A stretch of 64,000 nt of DNA from Methylobacterium sp. CB376 (GTDB taxonomy: Bacteria; Pseudomonadota; Alphaproteobacteria; Rhizobiales; Beijerinckiaceae): assembly GCF_029714205.1 (NCBI RefSeq), contig NZ_CP121648.1, positions 5,219,001-5,283,000 on the forward strand, read 5' to 3'. Every line of letters begins with the position of its first letter. Position 1 is the first letter of the stretch. Positions 34,555 to 42,942 of this stretch are shown here, in pieces. Below the pieces are notes generated by a model. That model ran no database searches and was not told the origin of the DNA. It saw nothing but the letters and a program-made list of their open reading frames with translations. A program made the position numbers and the translations under genes.

Positions 34555-34751
34555 CCGAGCCTCCTGTGCCGTCACGGACCCGGCAGCGGGCCCTGCTCCC
34601 GCTTGGACGCACGCGCACTGGTGGTGTCAAGGACGTCCCGGTCGTGGGGCGCGAGAACCGCGCCGTCTCCCGCCCTCAATGCAGGGGCCGCCCTCAACGC
34701 ACGCTTAAGTCAGGTCTGGTTTGGTGGGCCGGTCGATCGAGGGGGCGACGG

Positions 34752-35141
34752 ATGGCGCGACACGACCAGCACGGCGCGGACCGCGCGGCAGCGGCGCTGC
34801 CCGACCGGATGGCGCGGCTGACGCGCCGGCCGGGCGCGCCCGAGATCCACTACGAATCGGCCGCCCCACCCTCCCGCGGCAGCAGGAAGGAGCCGGGGGA
34901 GCGCCCGGCCTCCTACATCCCCTGGCCGATCCGCCTGGTGCTGAAGCTCCTCGTCACGGCCGCCGTGATGCTCGGCGTAACCTACGGGCCGGGCTACCTC
35001 AACTGCCGCAGGCTGCGCGAGGAGGGCGGCTTCTTCTACGGCATGACGATGCCGGCCTGCACCCGACAGGCGACGCTCGACCGGATCTCGACGATGCAGC
35101 ACCAGTTCGAGGACGTCGCCCGCGCCATCGGAGCGCATTGA
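34752..35141 (+). CDS. hypothetical single-pass membrane protein
   Basis: 129 residues, ATG 34752 behind GAGGGGG. A polar, charged N-terminal 60 residues, one membrane helix (IRLVLKLLVTAAVMLGVTYGP, about 62-82), then a short C-terminal region with two Cys (LNCRRLREEGG, MPACTRQATLD). Topology suggests the cysteines face the periplasm and could pair. Divergent from the amidase. No family recognised. Confidence 0.65.
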   Translation: MARHDQHGADRAAAALPDRMARLTRRPGAPEIHYESAAPPSRGSRKEPGERPASYIPWPIRLVLKLLVTAAVMLGVTYGPGYLNCRRLREEGGFFYGMTMPACTRQATLDRISTMQHQFEDVARAIGAH

Positions 35142-35179
35142 GCCGCGCGGGCCGGGCTCGGGCCGGCATCCCGGGCCGG

Positions 35180-35202
35180 GCTTGAGCGAAGCCGACATCC
35201 GC
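35180..35202 (-). repeat. dispersed intergenic repeat, copy B (core only, minus orientation)
   Basis: On the minus strand GCGGATGTCGGCTTCGCTCAAGC, the conserved core shared with copies A, D and (with changes) C and E. Neither hairpin is complete. Lies in the 193-base gap before the next small gene. Confidence 0.65.
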
Positions 35203-35334
35203 CGGGGTCGGAGCGGATCAGCACCCCGGCACCGGGCAGGCCCGGCGGCAGGCCCTGACGGCGCGGGCCCGCTGCATCTTTCGGCAAGGAAGCGCCCTTA
35301 GCCTGGCACGACCGTCCGACCCGGCAGGGACACG

Positions 35335-35667
35335 ATGATCATCCGCCTCGCCGCCGCGCTCGCGGCCCTGACCGCCGCGCTCGCGGCGCTGCCCCCCGCG
35401 CTGGCGGCCGAGGCCGGCTGCGGCGGGGACGCCTACTCCTCCGCCCAGGTGACGGCGGGCGGCCGGCCCGGACCGATCACCGCCGTGCCGGAGACCCTCT
35501 GCGCCGACCTCTCGGGCACGCGGCGCACGCCGCTGCGCCTCGACCTCTACGCCCCGGCCCCCGCGTCGGGCGCGGATGGCGCGACGGGCACGCCCGCCCC
35601 ATATGGAGACGAGACGCGGCATTCCGGCCCGCGCCGCCGCGACGGGAGCCGCCCCCTGCCGCGTTGA
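35335..35667 (+). CDS. small secreted protein of unknown function
   Basis: 110 residues, ATG 35335 behind GGCAGGGA. Signal peptide MIIRLAAALAALTAALAALPPALAA, mature protein from about residue 26, with two Cys (CGG, TLCADL). After about residue 75 the sequence turns Gly/Pro/Arg-rich and may be poorly constrained. Ends 51 bases before the helicase start. No family recognised; the coding call rests on the signal peptide and codon bias. Confidence 0.55.
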   Translation: MIIRLAAALAALTAALAALPPALAAEAGCGGDAYSSAQVTAGGRPGPITAVPETLCADLSGTRRTPLRLDLYAPAPASGADGATGTPAPYGDETRHSGPRRRDGSRPLPR

Positions 35668-35718
35668 AGGCCCGCCCGCCGATCCGGGCGACAGCCGCGA
35701 GGACTGACACCCGCCTTG

Positions 35719-38700
35719 ATGACCCGCCGCTCCCTCCCCCCGCAGGCCCGTGCGCGCGGCGTCACGGCGGTGCTCGGCCCGACCAATACCGGCAAGACCC
35801 ACCTCGCGATCGAGCGCATGCTCGCCCACCCGACCGGCATGATCGGGCTGCCCCTGCGGCTCCTCGCCCGGGAGGTCTACCACCGGGTCGTTGAGCGCGT
35901 CGGCCCCGAGCGCGTCGCCCTCGTCACCGGCGAGGAGAAGATCAAGCCGGACCGGCCGAGCTACTGGATCTGCACCGCCGAGGCGATGCCGCGCGACCGC
36001 GGCGTCGATTTCGTCGCCGTCGACGAGATCCAGCTCGGCGCCGACATGGATCGCGGCCACACCTTCACGGACCGGCTGCTGCACCAGCGCGGCCGCGAGG
36101 AGACCCTGCTGATCGGCTCCGGCACGATGGGGCCGCTGGTCCAGGCCCTGATCCCCGGCGTCCACGTCACCACGCGGCCGCGCCTGTCGCAGCTCGGCTT
36201 CGCGGGCGAGAAGCGCCTGTCGCGCCTGCCCCACCGCACCGCCATCGTGGCCTTCTCGGCCGAGGAGGTCTACGCCATCGCCGAGCTCCTGCGCCGCCAG
36301 CGCGGCGGGGCCGCGGTGGTGCTCGGCGCCCTCTCGCCGCGCACCCGCAACGCCCAGGTCGAGCTCTACCAATCGGGCGACGTCGACTACCTCGTGGCGA
36401 CCGACGCGATCGGCATGGGGCTCAACCTCGACGTCGACCACGTCGCCTTCGCGTCGAACCGCAAGTTCGACGGCACCCGCTTCCGCGGCCTCAGCCCGGC
36501 CGAGATGGCGCAGATCGCCGGCCGCGCCGGGCGCCACCTGCGCGACGGGACCTTCGGCTCGACCGGCCGCTGCCCGCCCTTCGAGCCCGAGATGGTGGAG
36601 GCGCTGGAGAGCCACAGCTTCGAGCCGACGCGCGTCCTGCAATGGCGCAACCCCGACCTCGATTTCACGTCCGTGGCCACCCTGCAGGCCAGCCTCGCCG
36701 AGCACCCGGCCGAGCGCGGGCTCGTGCGCGCGCCGCGCGGGGACGACGAGGCGGCCCTCGACCTCCTCGCCCGCGAGGACGACATCCGCGACGTCGCGTC
36801 GGGCCGCGGCGGCGCGGTCGAGCGGCTCTGGGCGGTCTGCGGGGTGCCCGACTACCGCAAGACCCCGATCCAGACCCATGCCGACCTGATCGCCCAGCTC
36901 TACCGCTTCCTGATGCGGGGCATGGCCGGGCGGATCCCGGCCGATTGGTTCGCCAAGCACGTCGCCATGGTCGATCGGATCGACGGCGACATCGACACCC
37001 TCTCCCAGCGCATCGCCCAGGTGCGGACCTGGACCTTCGTCGCGAACCGCCCCGACTGGCTCCAGGACCCGGAGCATTGGCAGGGCGAGACGCGTCGGGT
37101 AGAGGACAGGCTGTCCGACGCGCTTCACGAGCGGCTGGCGAGTCGCTTCGTGGATCGGCGCACCAGCGTCCTGATGCGGCGCCTGAGAGAGAACACCATG
37201 TTGGAAGCTGAGATCACCGCGGGCGGCGACGTGACGGTCGAAGGCCAGCACGTCGGCCACCTGCACGGGTTCCAGTTCGTGCCGGACCCTGGCGCGGAGG
37301 GCCAGGAAGCCAAGACCCTCCGGAGCGTCGCCGAGAAGGCGCTTGCGGGCGAGATCGAGGCGCGGGCCGACCGCTTCGCCGCCGCCGCCGACGCGGCCCT
37401 GGTCCTGTCGAACGACGGCACCATCCGCTGGACCGGCGACCCGGTCGCCAAGCTCGTGCCCGGCGACAAGCTCTACGCGCCGGCCCTGCGCATCCTCGCG
37501 GACGAGCAGCTGACCGGCCCGGCCCGCGACAAGGTCGAGGGGCGCCTGCAGGCGTGGCTCAAGGCCCACATCGTGCGCCTGCTCGGACCGGCCCTCGAAC
37601 TCGAGGCCGCCGAGGACCTCGCCGGGCTCGCCCGCGGCATCGGCTTCCAGGTCTCGGAGTCGCTCGGCGTGCTGGAGCGCGCCCGCGTCCTCAACGAGAT
37701 GCGCAGCCTCGACCAGGAGGGCCGCGCCGCCCTGCGCAAGCGCGGGGTGCGCTTCGGCGCCTACCACATCTACATGCCGGCCCTGCTCAAGCCCGCGCCG
37801 CGCACGCTGGCCGCCCAGCTCTGGGCCCTGCAGAATGGCGGCCTCGATCAGGCCGGCCTCGACGAGATCGCCCATCTGGCGAGTTCGGGCCGCACCTCGA
37901 TGCCGGTCAACCCGGAGATCGCCAAGGGCCTCTACCGGGCGGCGGGCTTCCGGGTCTGCGGCGGGCGCGCGGTGCGCGTCGACATCCTGGAGCGCCTCGC
38001 CGACCTGATCCGGCCGGCCATCGCCTACGTGCCCGGGACCACGCCCGGCGAGCCCCCACCCGGCGCCGCCGACCGGGACGGCTTCGTGCCGACCGTCGGC
38101 ATGACCTCGCTGGTCGGCTGCTCGGGCGAGGACTTCGCCTCGATCCTGAAATCTCTCGGCTACGTCGTGGACCGGCGCGCCGGCCCAGCCATCACGGTAC
38201 CGCTGCGCCCCGCCGCCGCCACCGCGCCGGTCCGGCCCGCTTCCGCGGCGCAATCCGCCGGGGCGGAGGAGCACGGACAGCCGGAGGCCGAAGCCGCGCA
38301 GGCCGAGTTGGGCCAGCCCGAGGCGGGTCAAGCCGAGACGAACCAAGCCGAGACCGCGCAGGCGGAATCCGCGGCGGCCGAGGACGCGGCACAGGCGGAA
38401 TCGACCGAGGCGGGGCCTGCCGAGGCGGCGGGATCCGACGAGGCCGTGACGGCCGAAGCGGCGGCCGAGGCTGCCCCGGCCGAGCCGGCGGAGCAGGACA
38501 GCGCCCCGGCGGCCGAGGCCGAGGCCGCGGCAGCGGCGGAGTTCGGCGCGGAGGCGCAGCCCGAGGTTCCGGCCGACGCGGCGACGGAGCCGACCGAGGC
38601 GGCGGAGCCGGCGCACGGGGTCGAGGCGTCCGATGCGGGGCAGGAGGCTGCGCCGGACCAGGACGGCGAACCGGCGCAGGAGGCCGCGCCGGCCGTTCCC

Positions 38701-39183
38701 GCCGAGCCGATCCTGATCGAGGTGTGGCGCCTCCACCGGCACCCGCGGGGTCAGGCCAACCGGCACCAGGGGCGCGGCCGGCCGCAGAACGGCCCGCAGG
38801 CCCAGGGACGCTCCCACCAGGACGGACGCCCCCCGCGCCGCGACGAGAACCAGACCGGCGATCGCCCCCGCCCGCAGGGCCGGCCGGGGCCGCGCTGGGG
38901 CGAGCGCCCGGCGGACGGAGTCCGGGCGGACCAGGGCCGGGCGGAGCACGGCCGTCAGGAGGGTGCCCGCGCCGAGGGGCGGCCGCCCCGCGGCGCCCAG
39001 AACGGCCGCGGGCCGGACGAGCGCGGCGGCCGCCCGCCGCAGGAGCGGCGCGACGGCGGCTATCGCGGTCAGGGCGACAGCCGCCCGCCGCGCCGCGAGC
39101 GGGCCCCGGACCCGGATTCCCCCTTCGCCAAGCTCCTCGCCCTCAAGGCGCAGATGGAGGCGAGGGATTCCGAGAAGCGCTGA
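35719..39183 (+). CDS. SUV3-like DExH helicase with long disordered C-terminal tail
   Basis: 1154 residues. Helicase core about 12-360: Walker A GPTNTGKT (20-27), motif II as DEIQ (typical of SUV3 rather than DEAD), SGTMGP, ATDAIGMGLNLD and motif VI QIAGRAGRH. A conserved alphaproteobacterial middle region runs to about 830. Then about 180 residues of Ala/Glu/Gln low complexity (acidic) and about 140 residues rich in Arg, Gly, Pro and Gln, ending in the short block DSPFAKLLALKAQMEARD. SUV3 is an RNA helicase working with PNPase/degradosome; an RNA-processing role is inferred. The Arg/Gly tail probably binds RNA. ATG 35719, weak ribosome site. Followed 9 bases later by an S4 RNA-binding protein. 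Confidence 0.92.
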   Translation: MTRRSLPPQARARGVTAVLGPTNTGKTHLAIERMLAHPTGMIGLPLRLLAREVYHRVVERVGPERVALVTGEEKIKPDRPSYWICTAEAMPRDRGVDFVAVDEIQLGADMDRGHTFTDRLLHQRGREETLLIGSGTMGPLVQALIPGVHVTTRPRLSQLGFAGEKRLSRLPHRTAIVAFSAEEVYAIAELLRRQRGGAAVVLGALSPRTRNAQVELYQSGDVDYLVATDAIGMGLNLDVDHVAFASNRKFDGTRFRGLSPAEMAQIAGRAGRHLRDGTFGSTGRCPPFEPEMVEALESHSFEPTRVLQWRNPDLDFTSVATLQASLAEHPAERGLVRAPRGDDEAALDLLAREDDIRDVASGRGGAVERLWAVCGVPDYRKTPIQTHADLIAQLYRFLMRGMAGRIPADWFAKHVAMVDRIDGDIDTLSQRIAQVRTWTFVANRPDWLQDPEHWQGETRRVEDRLSDALHERLASRFVDRRTSVLMRRLRENTMLEAEITAGGDVTVEGQHVGHLHGFQFVPDPGAEGQEAKTLRSVAEKALAGEIEARADRFAAAADAALVLSNDGTIRWTGDPVAKLVPGDKLYAPALRILADEQLTGPARDKVEGRLQAWLKAHIVRLLGPALELEAAEDLAGLARGIGFQVSESLGVLERARVLNEMRSLDQEGRAALRKRGVRFGAYHIYMPALLKPAPRTLAAQLWALQNGGLDQAGLDEIAHLASSGRTSMPVNPEIAKGLYRAAGFRVCGGRAVRVDILERLADLIRPAIAYVPGTTPGEPPPGAADRDGFVPTVGMTSLVGCSGEDFASILKSLGYVVDRRAGPAITVPLRPAAATAPVRPASAAQSAGAEEHGQPEAEAAQAELGQPEAGQAETNQAETAQAESAAAEDAAQAESTEAGPAEAAGSDEAVTAEAAAEAAPAEPAEQDSAPAAEAEAAAAAEFGAEAQPEVPADAATEPTEAAEPAHGVEASDAGQEAAPDQDGEPAQEAAPAVPAEPILIEVWRLHRHPRGQANRHQGRGRPQNGPQAQGRSHQDGRPPRRDENQTGDRPRPQGRPGPRWGERPADGVRADQGRAEHGRQEGARAEGRPPRGAQNGRGPDERGGRPPQERRDGGYRGQGDSRPPRRERAPDPDSPFAKLLALKAQMEARDSEKR

Positions 39184-39192
39184 CGCGGCGCC

Positions 39193-39474
39193 ATGCGGGA
39201 CGATCGCCAGCGCCTCGACAAGTGGCTGTGGTTCGCCCGCTTCGCGAAGACGCGCAGCCTCGCCGCCCGCCTGATCGCGGACGGCTACGTGCGGGTGAAC
39301 GGGCAGCGCGCCGAGGCGGCCTCGAAGGCGGTCGCGGTGGGCGACGTCGTCACGGTGGCGGCCGCGCACGCCACCGTGGCGGTGCGCGTGGTGGCGCTCG
39401 GCGAGCGCCGCGGCCCCGCCCCGGAGGCCCGCCTCCTCTACGCGGACGTGGCGGGCGGCGTCGCGCCCGGGTGA
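39193..39474 (+). CDS. S4-domain RNA-binding protein, Hsp15/HslR-like
   Basis: 93 residues, one S4 domain: RLDKWLWFARFAKTRSLAARLIADGYVRVNGQRAEAASKAVAVGDVVTV. Hsp15 binds the 50S subunit carrying stalled nascent chains; this protein is shorter than the E. coli form. ATG 39193 is 9 bases after the helicase stop, so the two RNA proteins are co-transcribed, which supports a joint role in ribosome or RNA quality control. Confidence 0.92.
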   Translation: MRDDRQRLDKWLWFARFAKTRSLAARLIADGYVRVNGQRAEAASKAVAVGDVVTVAAAHATVAVRVVALGERRGPAPEARLLYADVAGGVAPG

Positions 39475-39601
39475 CGACCCCGCCGAAGGCGTCGGTTGCG
39501 GCGTTCGGGTGCTTGCCAGCGTCCCGGTCAGGGGCTAGAGCGCGGCGGAGAATGCCGGGCTTCGCAACGCCCCCTCACGCTCCTCAAGGACCGACAGGCT
39601 C

Positions 39602-39940
39602 ATGACCTACGTCGTCACCGAGAATTGCATCAAGTGCAAGTACATGGACTGCGTGGAAGTGTGCCCGGTCGACTGCTTCTACGAGGGCGAGAACATGCTC
39701 GTCATTCACCCGGACGAGTGCATCGACTGCGGCGTCTGCGAGCCGGAATGCCCCGCCGAGGCGATCAAGCCCGATACCGAGCCGGGCCTGGAGCGCTGGC
39801 TGAAGCTCAACGCCGACTTCGCCAAGAACTGGCCCAACATCACGCAGAAGAAGACCGCCCCGAGCGACGCCAAGGAGTGGGACGGCGTCGCGGGCAAGTT
39901 CGACGCCCATTTCTCGAGCAATCCCGGGACCGGCGACTGA
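39602..39940 (+). CDS. fdxA: 7Fe ferredoxin FdxA
   Basis: 112 residues. Cys spacing is that of Azotobacter FdI-type 7Fe ferredoxins: C9, C17 and C50 for the 3Fe-4S cluster and C21, C40, C43, C46 for the 4Fe-4S cluster. The C-terminal half ([23 protein letters not shown]) is the family extension. Cytoplasmic low-potential electron carrier. ATG 39602, 127 bases after the S4 gene; a hairpin with a T-run follows. Adjacent carD is a common neighbour in Rhizobiales. Confidence 0.96.
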   Translation: MTYVVTENCIKCKYMDCVEVCPVDCFYEGENMLVIHPDECIDCGVCEPECPAEAIKPDTEPGLERWLKLNADFAKNWPNITQKKTAPSDAKEWDGVAGKFDAHFSSNPGTGD

Positions 39941-39989
39941 GCCGCGCCGCCGCGGCCGCGGCCGCGGTTCCGGGCTGATTGTATACGGT

Positions 39990-40031
39990 GCACGGGGCGC
40001 TGGCATGCGCGCCGTGCGCCTGAATTTTTTT
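39990..40031 (+). terminator. intrinsic terminator of fdxA
   Basis: GCACGGGGCGC (39990-40000) pairs with GCGCGCCGTGC (40007-40017), one mismatch, loop TGGCAT, followed 7 bases later by a T7 run (40025-40031). It lies 50 bases past the fdxA stop. Confidence 0.65.
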
Positions 40032-40058
40032 GATTTTCGGGGCTCTCCGTGCTAGGGT
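40030..40058 (+). promoter_or_regulatory. candidate vegetative promoter of carD
   Basis: TTGATT (40030-40035), 17-base spacer, TAGGGT (40053-40058). The -35 overlaps the end of the fdxA terminator T-run, so termination and re-initiation are back to back. Confidence 0.45.
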
Positions 40059-40329
40059 CCACATCGCCGTCGCTTACGTCCGACGTGCGGCACTCGCCCG
40101 CCGAGCGGGACTATTTCTCGAAGGGGCCCCGCCGCATGAGGTTCAGCCGTGGAGGGTTTTTCCTGATCCGCGGCCTGATCGGACGTTCCTTAGCTATCGG
40201 TTGACAGGGACTGGCGGGCGCTTCCTCGGGCGTCCGACTGGCATTGTTTTCAGCCGGGCCCCCTGACCCGGACGAATGACCCGCCCGCGGCGAGTAGACC
40301 GTGGACGGCGATCTGGAGGCCACCCCCGC

Positions 40330-40923
40330 ATGACGACCGCCAAGAAGACGACTGCTGCCCGCCAGGGCTTCAAGACCGGCGAAGCGATCGTGTATCCCGC
40401 TCACGGTGTAGGCCGCATCACGGCCATCGAGGAGCAGGAGATCGCCGGCTACAAGCTCGAGCTTTTCGTGGTGTCGTTCGAGAAGGACAAGATGGTGCTC
40501 CGGGTCCCGACCGCGAAGGCGAACGCGGTCGGCATGCGCAAGCTGGCCGAACCCGACCTGGTCAAGAAGGCGCTCGACGTGCTCACCGGCCGCGCCCGGG
40601 TGAAGCGCACGATGTGGTCGCGCCGCGCCCAGGAATACGAGGCGAAGATCAATTCCGGCGACCTCATCGCGGTCACCGAGGTGGTGCGCGACCTCTACCG
40701 CTCGGAGGCCCAGCCGGAGCAGTCCTATTCCGAGCGCCAGCTCTACGAGGCGGCGCTGGATCGGGTGGTGCGCGAGATTGCCGCGGTCAACAAAATCACG
40801 GATACGGAATCGCTCAAGCTGATCGAGCAGAGCCTCGCCAAGTCGCCCCGGCGCGCCAAGAACGCCGAAGCGGAGGCGGAAGGCGACGCCGAGGACATTC
40901 AGGACGAGGCCGAGGCGGCCTGA
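40330..40923 (+). CDS. carD: CarD-family transcriptional regulator
   Basis: 197 residues. N-terminal RNA-polymerase-interacting (Tudor-like) domain, about 13-70: FKTGEAIVYPAHGVGRITAIEEQEIAGYKLELFVVSF. The helical C-terminal DNA-contact domain follows (PDLVKKALDVLTGRARVKRTMWSRRAQEYEAKINSGDLIAVTEVVRDL). The last 30 residues are acidic. CarD stabilises open promoter complexes, notably at rRNA promoters. GGAGG at 40315-40319 is 10 bases before ATG 40330. Followed by a strong terminator. Confidence 0.95.
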   Translation: MTTAKKTTAARQGFKTGEAIVYPAHGVGRITAIEEQEIAGYKLELFVVSFEKDKMVLRVPTAKANAVGMRKLAEPDLVKKALDVLTGRARVKRTMWSRRAQEYEAKINSGDLIAVTEVVRDLYRSEAQPEQSYSERQLYEAALDRVVREIAAVNKITDTESLKLIEQSLAKSPRRAKNAEAEAEGDAEDIQDEAEAA

Positions 40924-40951
40924 TCGGGCCTTTTTCGCAGGATTCTTCGAG

Positions 40952-40977
40952 AGCCCGGCCGCGAGGCCGGGCTTTTT
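40952..40977 (+). terminator. intrinsic terminator of carD
   Basis: AGCCCGGCC (40952-40960), loop GCGA, GGCCGGGCT (40965-40973), then TTTTT to 40977. A textbook rho-independent terminator 28 bases after the stop. Confidence 0.92.
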
Positions 40978-41030
40978 GTTGCCTTCGCGCCACACCTCCC
41001 CTGAGTTCCCGCGCCGGCCCGCCGCGGCGC

Positions 41031-41056
41031 GGAACCAACGCCGCGGATGGGCCGTT
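41031..41056 (+). promoter_or_regulatory. EcfG-type (general stress) promoter of rpoH
   Basis: GGAAC (41031-41035), 17-base spacer, CGTT (41053-41056), the consensus of promoters used by the alphaproteobacterial general stress sigma factor EcfG under PhyR-NepR control. It would start transcription near 41063, about 80 bases before rpoH. Placing an rpoH copy under EcfG is known in rhizobia; here it is inferred from the motif. Confidence 0.6.
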
Positions 41057-41145
41057 GTCGGAGGCCCGTCGGGACACCGATCGGATGCGCGCGGTCTCGC
41101 GCGATCCCGCCCGGGCAACGAGCGCGCGTGCTGGCGGAGGCGGGG

Positions 41146-42027
41146 ATGGCGGAAATCGCAGGAATTCGTCGGCAGTTCGTCCGCATGGCGATGGACGCGC
41201 CCTTCCTCGAACGCGAGGAGGAGCGCGGGCTCGCGGTGCGGTGGAAGGACAAGCGCGACGAGCAGGCCCTGCACCGCCTGATCTCCGCCCATATGCGCCT
41301 CGTCATCGCGCTGGCGGGCCGCTTCCGCCATTACGGCCTGCCCATGGCCGACCTCGTCCAGGAGGGCCATGTCGGGCTGATGGAGGCGGCCGCCCGCTTC
41401 GAGCCGGAGCGGGACGTCCGCTTCTCCACCTACGCGACGTGGTGGATCCGGGCGTCGATCCAGGACTACATCCTGCGCAACTGGTCGATCGTGCGGGGCG
41501 GCACCTCCTCGGCGCAGAAGGCCCTGTTCTTCAACCTGCGGCGCCTGCGCGCCCGCCTGATGCAATCGACCGACGAGCGGGTCGGCGACGAGATCCACCG
41601 GCGCATCGCCACGGCGATCGGCGTCTCGCGGGAGGACGTGGCGCTGATGGATGCGCGCCTGTCGGGCCCCGACATGTCGCTCAACGCCCCGATCACCGAC
41701 GAGGGCGACGCGTCGGCGGAGCGGGTGGATTTCCTGGTCGACACCTCGCCCCTGCCCGACGAGGCGGTCTCGGACGCGGTGGACGGCGAGCGGCGCCTCA
41801 CCTGGCTCAGGCAGGCCCTCACCGTCCTGTCGGAGCGCGAGCTGCGCATCCTGCACGAGCGGCGGCTGGCCGAGGATCAGGCGACCCTGGAGGCCCTGGG
41901 CCACCGGCTCGGCATCTCGAAGGAGCGCGTGCGCCAGATCGAGAACCGCGCCCTGGAGAAGCTCCGGCGCGCGCTGGCCGAGCGCTTCCCGCAGCAGCCG
42001 GGCGGCGGCATGAGCGCGATCATCTGA
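41146..42027 (+). CDS. rpoH: RNA polymerase sigma-32 factor (RpoH family)
   Basis: 293 residues from ATG 41146 with GGAGG 5 bases upstream. Region 2 (about 40-105, HMRLVIALAGRFRHYGLPMADLVQEGHVGLMEAAARFEPERDVRFSTYATWWIRASIQDYI), the RpoH box QKALFFNLR (124-132) and region 4 with LSERELRILHERRL and ISKERVRQIENRALEKLRRAL. RpoH directs heat-shock and related stress genes. The open frame upstream to 41047 has no better start. The gene stands behind an apparent EcfG promoter and after the carD terminator, so it is transcribed on its own. It may be the stress-linked paralogue (RpoH2-like) rather than the main heat-shock one. Confidence 0.93.
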   Translation: MAEIAGIRRQFVRMAMDAPFLEREEERGLAVRWKDKRDEQALHRLISAHMRLVIALAGRFRHYGLPMADLVQEGHVGLMEAAARFEPERDVRFSTYATWWIRASIQDYILRNWSIVRGGTSSAQKALFFNLRRLRARLMQSTDERVGDEIHRRIATAIGVSREDVALMDARLSGPDMSLNAPITDEGDASAERVDFLVDTSPLPDEAVSDAVDGERRLTWLRQALTVLSERELRILHERRLAEDQATLEALGHRLGISKERVRQIENRALEKLRRALAERFPQQPGGGMSAII

Positions 42028-42126
42028 GCCGCGCGGCTGTTGCGACAGCGGCCCGACGATCCCGCCACGAGACCCCGCGACCCGTCGTGATCCGAGCGGA
42101 CGCCGCGCCGCTCCTCGCCGGGAGCC

Positions 42127-42861
42127 TCACGCCACCCCGCGCAGCACCTGCCAGCGCAGGCTCTCCTCGCCGGCCCAGGCGAGGCGGGCGCCGTCGGGCA
42201 GCAGGCGCGATCGCGCCCGCAGCCGCAGACCCTCGCGGCGAAGCGACCAATGCTCGTCCGCGGCCGCGAGCAGCACGGTCTGGGGCGCGGCGGCGATTCC
42301 CTCCCCGCTCGCCTTCACGAACGCCTCCTTGACGGTCCAGAGTTCGAGGGCCCGCGCCGGGCGCCGCGCCTCCGGCAGGGCCCGGTACTGGCTCAGCTCG
42401 GCCGGGTGCAGGAAGGACCGCGCCACCCCGTCCCAATCGACCGGACGGCTCGCCCCCTCCACGTCGATGCCGACGCGCCCGCCCCGGGCCAGAGCCACCG
42501 CGATCCAGCCCGCCCCGTGGCTGATGTTGAAGTCGAGATCCGGCGTGCCGGGAAGGGCCGGCCGCCCGGACGCGTCGCGGATCAGCACGATCCCGCCCGG
42601 CGGCCGGTCGAGGGCGGCGGCGAGGAGGTGGCGCAGGAGCCCGTGGGCCGCCTCGCGCTCGAAGCGGTCGCGCTCCTGCAGGAACCGCGCGATCCGCGCG
42701 GCCTCGTCCGGCGGCAGGGCCCGCTGCGCCGGGGACAGACCGGCCACGACCGCCTCCGCCCGCGCAACCACGGCGAGGGCCGCCCCGGGAGCGAGACGCG
42801 GCGCGAGCCCGGCGAGGGCCGCCGTCCCGTCCCGGTCGTCGCCGTTCTCCGCGGTCGTCAT
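42127..42861 (-). CDS. 4'-phosphopantetheinyl transferase (Sfp type)
   Basis: 244 residues from ATG 42861 (GGGGAGGGG upstream). Transfers phosphopantetheine from CoA to a carrier-protein serine. Metal and catalytic residues: D133 and E135 in VGIDVE, and WTVKEAFVK at 175-183 (E179, K183). The substrate-binding block DLDFNISHGAGWIAVAL is also present. The Sfp form usually serves polyketide, peptide or lysine-pathway carriers rather than the fatty-acid ACP; no synthase is nearby. Convergent with rpoH; the LysR gene lies upstream on the same strand. Confidence 0.92.
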   Translation of the reverse strand: MTTAENGDDRDGTAALAGLAPRLAPGAALAVVARAEAVVAGLSPAQRALPPDEAARIARFLQERDRFEREAAHGLLRHLLAAALDRPPGGIVLIRDASGRPALPGTPDLDFNISHGAGWIAVALARGGRVGIDVEGASRPVDWDGVARSFLHPAELSQYRALPEARRPARALELWTVKEAFVKASGEGIAAAPQTVLLAAADEHWSLRREGLRLRARSRLLPDGARLAWAGEESLRWQVLRGVA

Positions 42862-42942
42862 CGCGCCCCTCCCCGCCCGGCAGGGAGCTAGCAGGGCGGC
42901 GGCGCGCCGCAAAGCGGGGCCTCGCGCGTCGGGCGTGGCGCC

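Larger units (their letters stand above)
39941..40329. other. 389-bp region between fdxA and carD
   Basis: Contains the fdxA terminator, a good vegetative promoter for carD and a leader of about 265 bases. A second -35-like TTGACA is at 40201-40206 without a matching -10. The leader has a short hairpin at CCGGG/CCCGG near 40255-40270. No ORF with a ribosome site was found. Confidence 0.6.

Noticed and set aside
30824..34630. 1268-codon minus-strand frame across patatin, bdhA and amidase
   Set aside because: It runs antisense to two clear genes and out of frame with the amidase; no motif and highly biased composition.
35218..39369. 1383-codon minus-strand open frame opposite the helicase
   Set aside because: Shadow frame of a GC-rich gene: composition is Arg/Gly/Ala nonsense, no domain, and the plus strand carries the SUV3-like helicase and S4 protein.
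40201..40206. TTGACA as carD -35 element
   Set aside because: No acceptable -10 at 16-18 bases; the TTGATT/TAGGGT pair at 40030-40058 is better.
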